DNA of 64,000 nucleotides. Origin: Lachnospiraceae bacterium (GTDB taxonomy: Bacteria > Bacillota > Clostridia > Lachnospirales > Lachnospiraceae). Of this stretch, positions 59,141-64,000 are shown one piece after another; position 1 is the first letter of the stretch; every line of letters starts with the position of its first letter. The notes beneath the pieces are model-generated. The model made no database searches. It was given only the letters and a program-made list of their open reading frames with translations, and was not told where the DNA came from. A program made the translations under genes and the position numbers. The stretch covers positions 2,391,501 to 2,455,500 of the forward strand of contig CP107199.1 in the NCBI GenBank assembly GCA_025758065.1. Reading direction: 5' to 3'.

Positions 59141-60385
59141 TTGAAACTGACACGACACAATGGACGCTCCGGCAAGCATGGCACCTATAATCCCCGCCAC
59201 AATGACCGCCGGTTCGATGTGGAGAACAGCGAACACATTGACGCAGAACGGGCAAGGCAAAATGTCTACTGGGACTGCTACCGGGGCTTTACCACCCATG
59301 AGTTCCGGGAGAACCCGGAGCAGCCGGATTTCAGCTTTGAGGAAATCGAGCGGATGTATTACTACGAGCATTACGGCGGCTATGTGGAAGCTCAGAACGC
59401 CCGGAATGAGAAAACCCGGCACACCGAGCGCAACCGCACTGTGGAGGACTTGCTGAAAAACAACAAGACCTGCCCGGAGGAAAGTATCTACCAGATCGGC
59501 ACGATGGGAGAATCCGTCTCGCCGGATACGCTCTTTTCCATCGTCAATGAGTTTTATCAGGAATTTGAGCGCCGCTTCGGTTCCCATATCCACATCCTGG
59601 ACTGGGCGCTCCATCTGGACGAGGGGACGCCCCACATCCATGAGCGGCACGTCTTTGACTGTGAGAACCGCTATGGGGAACTGTGCCCCCAGCAGGAAAA
59701 GGCGCTGGAAGAACTTGGCATCCCTCTCCCCAACCCGGAGAAGCCCAAAGGCCGGAACAACAACCGCAAGCAGACCTTTGATGCGGTCTGCCGGACGATC
59801 CTGTTTGACATCGCCAGACGGCATGGGCTGCATCTGGATCAGGAGCCGTCCTACGGCGGGCGGGACTATCTGGAAAAACAGGATTATATCCTGATGAAGC
59901 AGAAGGAGCAGCTTGCGGCGCAGGAGCAGAAGCTGGAAGAACTGACGCTCAAAATCGAGGACGTGGAGACGCTGTTAGATGATGTTTCCGATGCGGCCTA
60001 TGACAAGGCGGTGGAGGTGGTGACCGATACCGTCCGGCAGGAGACACACAAGGAAGATATTCGTCTGGTGGAAGAATCGAAAAAATGGGTGCTTTCGCCG
60101 GAGCGCAAGGCCCCGAAGAAGGAGCGTGACTACGCTGCCGCCCGTCTGGATGGAGTGATTACCAAAATCAAACGGGTCATGCAGAACGCCCTGGCAAAAA
60201 TCCAGAAAACTCTCATGCAGCCGGAGGTCAAGAAGGCCGGTAAGGAGCAGATTAAGGAGAAGGCCAGAGAATCCATCCGGGAGAAGCTGGCGAAAGGCAG
60301 GCTGAACGCTGACCGAGATAACCGGGAACGCTGGGAACGTGAGGGGCGGATTGCTCCGAAAAAGAAACACGATATGGAGTTATGA
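59141..60385 (+). CDS. MobA/MobL-family relaxase
   Basis: The 414-residue protein starts with TTG after GAAGGAGG. The metal-binding relaxase motif is LHLDEGTPHIHERHVF (HxDExxPHxH, about residue 162); the C-terminal half is a long coiled coil (MKQKEQLAAQEQKLEELTLK). It should nick oriT and lead the strand through the conjugation channel of the host ICE or another plasmid. The nucleophile Tyr is likely in the first 100 residues but cannot be fixed by eye. Confidence 0.87.
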   Translation: MKLTRHNGRSGKHGTYNPRHNDRRFDVENSEHIDAERARQNVYWDCYRGFTTHEFRENPEQPDFSFEEIERMYYYEHYGGYVEAQNARNEKTRHTERNRTVEDLLKNNKTCPEESIYQIGTMGESVSPDTLFSIVNEFYQEFERRFGSHIHILDWALHLDEGTPHIHERHVFDCENRYGELCPQQEKALEELGIPLPNPEKPKGRNNNRKQTFDAVCRTILFDIARRHGLHLDQEPSYGGRDYLEKQDYILMKQKEQLAAQEQKLEELTLKIEDVETLLDDVSDAAYDKAVEVVTDTVRQETHKEDIRLVEESKKWVLSPERKAPKKERDYAAARLDGVITKIKRVMQNALAKIQKTLMQPEVKKAGKEQIKEKARESIREKLAKGRLNADRDNRERWEREGRIAPKKKHDMEL

Positions 60386-60386
60386 G

Positions 60387-60420
60387 GCACCTGATTTTCT
60401 GCGGAAACGGGTGCTTTTTT
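60387..60420 (+). terminator. Terminator-like hairpin after the relaxase gene
   Basis: GCACC (60387-60391) pairs with GGTGC (60410-60414), followed by T6. The stem is short, so termination may be partial. Confidence 0.4.
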
Positions 60421-60432
60421 CTCTGCCTGGAG

Positions 60433-61086
60433 GTGAGAAAATCGAATATATTTGAAGCGGTGAAGGAGTCTGTCACCACAAGGCAGGCTGCGGAATATTA
60501 CGGGGTGCAGGTTGGCAGGAATGGCATGGCCTGCTGTCCCTTCCATGATGACAAACATCCCAGTATGAAGATTGACCATCGGTTCCACTGCTTTGGCTGT
60601 CAGGCAGATGGGGATGTGATTGATTTTACCGCCCGTCTGTTTAGTCTGAGCAGTAAGGAGGCGGCGCTGAAGCTGGCGGAGGATTTCTCTGTCCACTATG
60701 ACGCCAAAGGCCATGACCCGCCCCGCAGGAGGCCGGTCAAGCGAAAAATCAGCGAGGAACTGCGTTACCGGCAGGCGGAGCAGAAATGTTTCCGGGTGCT
60801 GTGCAATTACCTGCATCTGCTGGAACGCTGGGAGAAGGAATACGCCCCGCAGACGCCGGATGAAGCGTGGAATCCGCTGTTCGTGGAGGCCCTGCAAAAG
60901 AAACCGTACACGGAATATCTGCTGGATATTCTCTTGTCCGGCAGCATGGAGGAACGTGCTTCCGTGGTCGCTGAGTATGGAAAAGAGGTGAGGAAGATTG
61001 AGCAGCGAATATCAGAGTTTACCGCTAGCCACCCGGCAGGCCGCCATGAGCGCAGCCGAAGCCTTAGCGCCGGAGCGGAGCGTTGA
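60433..61086 (+). CDS. CHC2 zinc-finger DNA primase-like protein
   Basis: The product has the CHC2 zinc finger of primases: CCPFHDDKHPSMKI, then FHCFGCQADGDVIDF. A basic helical tail follows without a toprim domain. It probably works with the next VapE-like protein in replication of the excised element. The frame is open to an ATG at 60382, but that would read through the terminator-like hairpin; the GTG at 60433 overlaps a GGAGGTGA ribosome site, so the exact start is uncertain. Confidence 0.78.
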   Translation: MRKSNIFEAVKESVTTRQAAEYYGVQVGRNGMACCPFHDDKHPSMKIDHRFHCFGCQADGDVIDFTARLFSLSSKEAALKLAEDFSVHYDAKGHDPPRRRPVKRKISEELRYRQAEQKCFRVLCNYLHLLERWEKEYAPQTPDEAWNPLFVEALQKKPYTEYLLDILLSGSMEERASVVAEYGKEVRKIEQRISEFTASHPAGRHERSRSLSAGAER

Positions 61087-62404
61087 TGAGGTGCGGGAAA
61101 GCCTGTCCGTCACCGAGAAGGGCCAGCCCGCCAACACCATCGGCAACTGCCGGACGGTGTTCTGCCATGACCCTCTCCTGCGTGGGGCGATCCGCCTGAA
61201 CCTTTTGACTGACCGGGTGGACATTGTACAGGATTTAGGCTGGCGCAGGAATACCAGTGCCCTGACGGATACGGACGTGAAATATCTGCTTCTCTATTTT
61301 GAGCAGACCTATGGCCTGACCAGTGAGAAAAAGATGACGGCGGCGCTCTCCATCGTGGCGAATGAGAACTGCTACCATCCCATACAGGACGTGCTAAACG
61401 GCCTTGTCTGGGACGGGACGCCCCGCATCCGCTCCTGTCTCCATCATTTCTTAGGTGCGGACGAGAGCGACTATGTGGAGGAAATGCTGAAACACTTTTT
61501 GCTGGGGGCTATCCGGCGGGTATTCCGCCCCGGCTCCAAATATGAGGAAATGCTCTGTCTGGTGGGCGGTCAGGGGGCTGGCAAGTCCAGCTTCTTCCGC
61601 TTGCTGGCGATCCGGGACGAGTGGTTCAGTGACGACCTGAAAAAACTGGACGATGACAGGGTGTATCTGAAGCTGCAAGGACACTGGATTATCGAAATGT
61701 CGGAGATGCTGGCTACCAGCAGCGCCAAAAGCATTGAAGAAATCCGCTCCTTTATCAGCCGCCAGAAGGAAACCTACCGGACGCCCTACGAGGCCCAGCC
61801 CAAAGACCGGCTGCGGCAGTGTGTGTTCGGCGGTTCGTCCAACACACTGGACTTCCTGCCCCTTGACCGGGCCGGAAATCGGCGCTTTTTGCCGATCATG
61901 ATTTACCCGGAGAATGCAGAGGTTCACATTTTGGAGGACGAGGACGCCTCCAGAGCCTATCTTTTACAGGTCTGGGCGGAGGCCATGACGATTTACCGCA
62001 GCGGCCACTACTCTATGAAGTTCAGCAAGTCCATCCAGCGCCAGCTGGTGGAGGTGCAGAAGGATTTCATGCCGGAGGACACCGAGGCCGGACAGATACA
62101 GGGCTTTCTGGAACACTACACCGGCAGCATGGTCTGCTCCAAACAGCTGTTCAAGGAGGCGCTGGGCCACACCTACGATGAGCCGAAGCGGTGGCAGCTG
62201 CACAATATCAACGAGATCATGAACACGGTGGTGACGGGCTGGAAACCATTCTCCAATCCCCGGATGTTCACCGGATATGGCAGGCAGAGGGGCTGGGAAC
62301 GGGACGTTTCCGGCAACGAACTGCCCGGCAACGAAGATGGATTTGTGGAGCTGACCGAGGAAGAATGCTGCCAGCTGGAACTGCCGAAGGAGTGGATCGC
62401 ATAA
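60998..62404 (+). CDS. VapE/VirE-family ATPase (replication helicase-like)
   Basis: The 468-residue protein starts with TTG after GGTGAGGA and overlaps the primase gene by 89 bases. Walker A is LVGGQGAGKSSFFRLLAI (about residue 190), followed by WIIEMSEMLATSSAKSIEEI and the sensor-like FGGSSNTLDFLPLDRAGNRR, all typical of virulence-associated E proteins. These act as helicase-like partners of primases in plasmids, satellites and ICEs. Confidence 0.88.
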   Translation: MSSEYQSLPLATRQAAMSAAEALAPERSVDEVRESLSVTEKGQPANTIGNCRTVFCHDPLLRGAIRLNLLTDRVDIVQDLGWRRNTSALTDTDVKYLLLYFEQTYGLTSEKKMTAALSIVANENCYHPIQDVLNGLVWDGTPRIRSCLHHFLGADESDYVEEMLKHFLLGAIRRVFRPGSKYEEMLCLVGGQGAGKSSFFRLLAIRDEWFSDDLKKLDDDRVYLKLQGHWIIEMSEMLATSSAKSIEEIRSFISRQKETYRTPYEAQPKDRLRQCVFGGSSNTLDFLPLDRAGNRRFLPIMIYPENAEVHILEDEDASRAYLLQVWAEAMTIYRSGHYSMKFSKSIQRQLVEVQKDFMPEDTEAGQIQGFLEHYTGSMVCSKQLFKEALGHTYDEPKRWQLHNINEIMNTVVTGWKPFSNPRMFTGYGRQRGWERDVSGNELPGNEDGFVELTEEECCQLELPKEWIA

Positions 62405-62634
62405 AATTAGCGGTCTGTTGCCGGGATGGTTGCCACTTGGTTGCCGGGTTTGTTGCCGGGGATTCTCCGGTCTGGATACGGAAAAAGCCTGTAAATAAGG
62501 TATTTTCTAATATCTATCTCTATCTCCGGCAACGAAAACAACGAGATTTTTCAAGAAAATTGATAAAGTAAGATTTGCAGGTCAGACGGTAGTTTACAGG
62601 TTTTCAGAGGTTCGTTGCCGGACTTCGTTGCCAG
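62310..62634. repeat. Iteron-like GTTGCCGG repeats, candidate origin of the nested element
   Basis: Seven perfect copies of GTTGCCGG or its complement CCGGCAAC lie at 62310, 62325, 62417, 62440, 62452, 62526 and 62614, plus GTTGCC variants at 62429 and 62627. They span the 3' end of the VapE-like gene and the spacer behind it, where no gene of note is seen until 62672. This fits a replication origin bound by the element's own initiator. Confidence 0.55.
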
Positions 62635-62671
62635 TGCTGCCGTCTGGCCTGCTACTCTATGGAGGTAGCCT

Positions 62672-62839
62672 ATGGAAAAAAGCAAACAGCAGAAAAATAA
62701 AGTCCGTTTTGTGGTGGTGCGGGAGTTCTCCGGGGAGAAGTCCATGCGGGAAGCCTTTGAGCAGCTGATTGAGCGTCAGACCTGCGAACACTTCGAGGAA
62801 TGGCGTCAGCAGCGGGAAATGGCCGAAAACGCTGCGTAA
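62672..62839 (+). CDS. Small hypothetical protein
   Basis: The 55-residue charged product (MEKSKQQKNKVRFVVVREFS...) follows TATGGAGGTAG. Small ORFs of this style precede the recombinase in Tn4451-like elements as I recall. Role unknown. Confidence 0.6.
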   Translation: MEKSKQQKNKVRFVVVREFSGEKSMREAFEQLIERQTCEHFEEWRQQREMAENAA

Positions 62840-62880
62840 AAACGGTTGATTCAGGGGCAGGGACATGGTACTATAATGGT

Positions 62881-62897
62881 ATCGTGTCCCTGTTCAT
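62881..62897 (-). repeat. Right copy of the 17-bp inverted repeat
   Basis: ATCGTGTCCCTGTTCAT is the exact reverse complement of 55848-55864. Here it also forms a local hairpin, CAGGGACA (62858-62865) with TGTCCCTG (62885-62892), around a TATAAT (62872-62877) just before the recombinase gene, suggesting autoregulation. Confidence 0.6.
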
Positions 62898-62911
62898 AGA
62901 AGGAGAACGCT

Positions 62912-64000
62912 ATGAGCAGGAAAAAACAAGTCTATGAGAAAATCACCGCTCTCTACTGCCGCATCTCTCTGGATGACGGCGGCGACAACGAGAGTATGAG
63001 CATCAGCAACCAGAAAATCATGCTTCGGGACTTTGCTGAAAAGCATGGAATGTTCCAGTATGAATATTATGTGGATGACGGCTATACGGGCCGCAATTTC
63101 AACCGCCCTGCCTTCCAGCGCATGATCGCTGACATTGAGGCGGGGAAGATCGGCTGCGTCATCACCAAAGACCTATCCAGGCTTGGTAGGAACTATATTG
63201 AAGCTGGCAGCTATATCGAAATCTTTTTCCCCAAACACAATGTACGCTATATCGCCATCACGGACGGCGTGGACAGCCTGACCCGTCAGGAGATGGACAT
63301 TACGCCCTTTAAGAATATCCTGAACGATATGTACAGCCGGGATATTTCTAAAAAGGTGCTGGCAGGCATCACCACCCGCTCCCGGCAGGGGAAGTTCTGC
63401 GGAGGGACGCCGCCCTTCGGCCTGATGCGTGACCCGGAGGACAAGGGGCATCTCATCATTGACCCTGAGACAGCGCCAATCATCCGCAAAATCTATGACT
63501 ATGCCCTTGACGGGCTGGGCTGCATGAGGATTTCCAAACGTCTGATGGAAGAAAAAATCCCAATCACCCATGTCAAAGCCAACACGGAGTTTGACGCCAA
63601 CTATTATTTCTGGGGCGGAGCCAGAATCAGTCACATCCTGAGAAATCCATTCTATAAGGGCGCACATTTGGTCTTTCGGACGCATCAGAAAGGCATCCGC
63701 TCCAACACCTATGACATTATTCCCCGTGACCAGTGGGAAGTGATCGAGGGCTGCCATGAGGCCATTGTGACGCCGGAGGAATGGGAACAGGTGCAGGAAC
63801 TCATTGACCGCAGGCCGACCATTCAGGGGAATTCCTGCCCCTTTTATAATCTGTTCCACGGTCTGGTCTACTGCGCCACCTGCGGGAAGTCCATGCAGGT
63901 GCGGTATGAGAAAGTGGGCCGAACCGGGAAGAACCGCTTCACCGGCGAAATGCGGGAGCCGATTGACAAGGCGTACTATATCTGCCAGACCTACAACCGC
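62912..64000 (+). CDS. Large serine recombinase (TnpX-like), C-terminus outside the window
   Basis: The first 363 residues are visible. The resolvase domain starts ITALYCRISLDDGGDNESMS, with the catalytic Ser expected in the CRIS motif, then VITKDLSRLGRNYIEAG and NDMYSRDISKKVLAGI. A recombinase domain follows (KFCGGTPPFGLMRDPEDKG, GGARISHILRNPFYKG) and the start of the zinc-ribbon (HGLVYCATCGKSMQVRYE). It should excise and insert the nested element. GAAGGAG precedes the ATG. Confidence 0.92.
   Translation, partial: MSRKKQVYEKITALYCRISLDDGGDNESMSISNQKIMLRDFAEKHGMFQYEYYVDDGYTGRNFNRPAFQRMIADIEAGKIGCVITKDLSRLGRNYIEAGSYIEIFFPKHNVRYIAITDGVDSLTRQEMDITPFKNILNDMYSRDISKKVLAGITTRSRQGKFCGGTPPFGLMRDPEDKGHLIIDPETAPIIRKIYDYALDGLGCMRISKRLMEEKIPITHVKANTEFDANYYFWGGARISHILRNPFYKGAHLVFRTHQKGIRSNTYDIIPRDQWEVIEGCHEAIVTPEEWEQVQELIDRRPTIQGNSCPFYNLFHGLVYCATCGKSMQVRYEKVGRTGKNRFTGEMREPIDKAYYICQTYNR

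Larger units (their letters stand above)
45267..64000 (+). mobile_element. Tn1549-like integrative conjugative element (left part; extends past the window)
   Basis: Starting at the broken integrase, the region carries an ordered set of conjugative-element genes: RepA-like, DUF3991/toprim, LPD1, DUF3846, PcfB and VirD4. An inverted repeat, ACGACAAAC (45280-45288) and GTTTGTCGT (45321-45329), lies near the left end. The transfer genes beyond virD4 and the recombinase are not in the window because a second element is inserted at about 55.8 kb. The left limit is inferred from where the integrase is cut. Confidence 0.7.
55807..64000 (+). mobile_element. Nested mobilizable element with serine recombinase (Tn4451-like; right end outside)
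   Basis: Starting inside the coupling-protein gene, this GC-richer segment carries TnpV, a regulator, a MobA/MobL relaxase with candidate oriT, a CHC2 primase, a VapE-like ATPase and a large serine recombinase. This is the gene content of Tn4451-like mobilizable elements. It lacks its own transfer channel. The left junction is placed where coupling-protein homology ends; the right junction is not in the window. Confidence 0.8.

Overview
The window looks like a chromosomal segment of an anaerobic gut Clostridia (Lachnospiraceae-like). This rests on AGGAGG-type ribosome sites almost everywhere, CcpA-type cre sequences, a tmRNA whose tag is AKLKINANDELAYAA, an anaerobic purine/urate-degradation gene set, and conjugative-element genes typical of Tn1549-like elements. 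The taxon is inference; no rRNA or marker phylogeny is available here.

Layout. 1-6.35 kb is a graveyard of mobile DNA: the tail of a DUF2075 gene and a MazG-like gene, then broken genes, a decayed IS3 element, an integrase tail, and an IS4-like element with an IS66 element inserted in it (perfect 8-bp target duplication). 6.36-7.7 kb holds tmRNA (ssrA) and a SIMPL lipoprotein. 7.9-24.7 kb is an anaerobic purine/urate catabolism cluster. A minus-strand arm carries an NCS2 permease, arcC, ygeW, ygeY, ygeX and a YheO-like regulator. A divergent plus-strand arm carries ssnA, ygfK, a DUF3343 protein and hyuA. A converging minus-strand pair carries the xdhD-like molybdenum hydroxylase and a polyferredoxin.

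25.7-34.8 kb is a 9-kb integrated element bounded by a perfect 27-bp direct repeat. It encodes an integrase, a CI/Cro-like switch, an Xis-like protein, a primase-polymerase/helicase with iteron-like repeats, a scaffold-like protein, a major capsid-like protein and a sigma factor, but no recognisable terminase, portal or tail gene. It looks like a capsid-encoding phage satellite and is the most unusual item here. After an IS110 element with a structured 5' noncoding end (candidate bridge RNA), 37.2-40.4 kb holds a sugar ABC transporter (binding protein plus two permeases). pcrA, a small membrane protein and rlmD follow.

From 45.1 kb to the window end is accessory DNA nested several deep just downstream of rlmD. 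An integrase remnant is followed by a Tn1549-like conjugative element (RepA-like, toprim, LPD1, DUF3846, PcfB and VirD4 genes). Its VirD4 gene is interrupted by a more GC-rich mobilizable element (TnpV, regulator, MobA/MobL relaxase, CHC2 primase, VapE-like ATPase, large serine recombinase) that runs off the end of the window.
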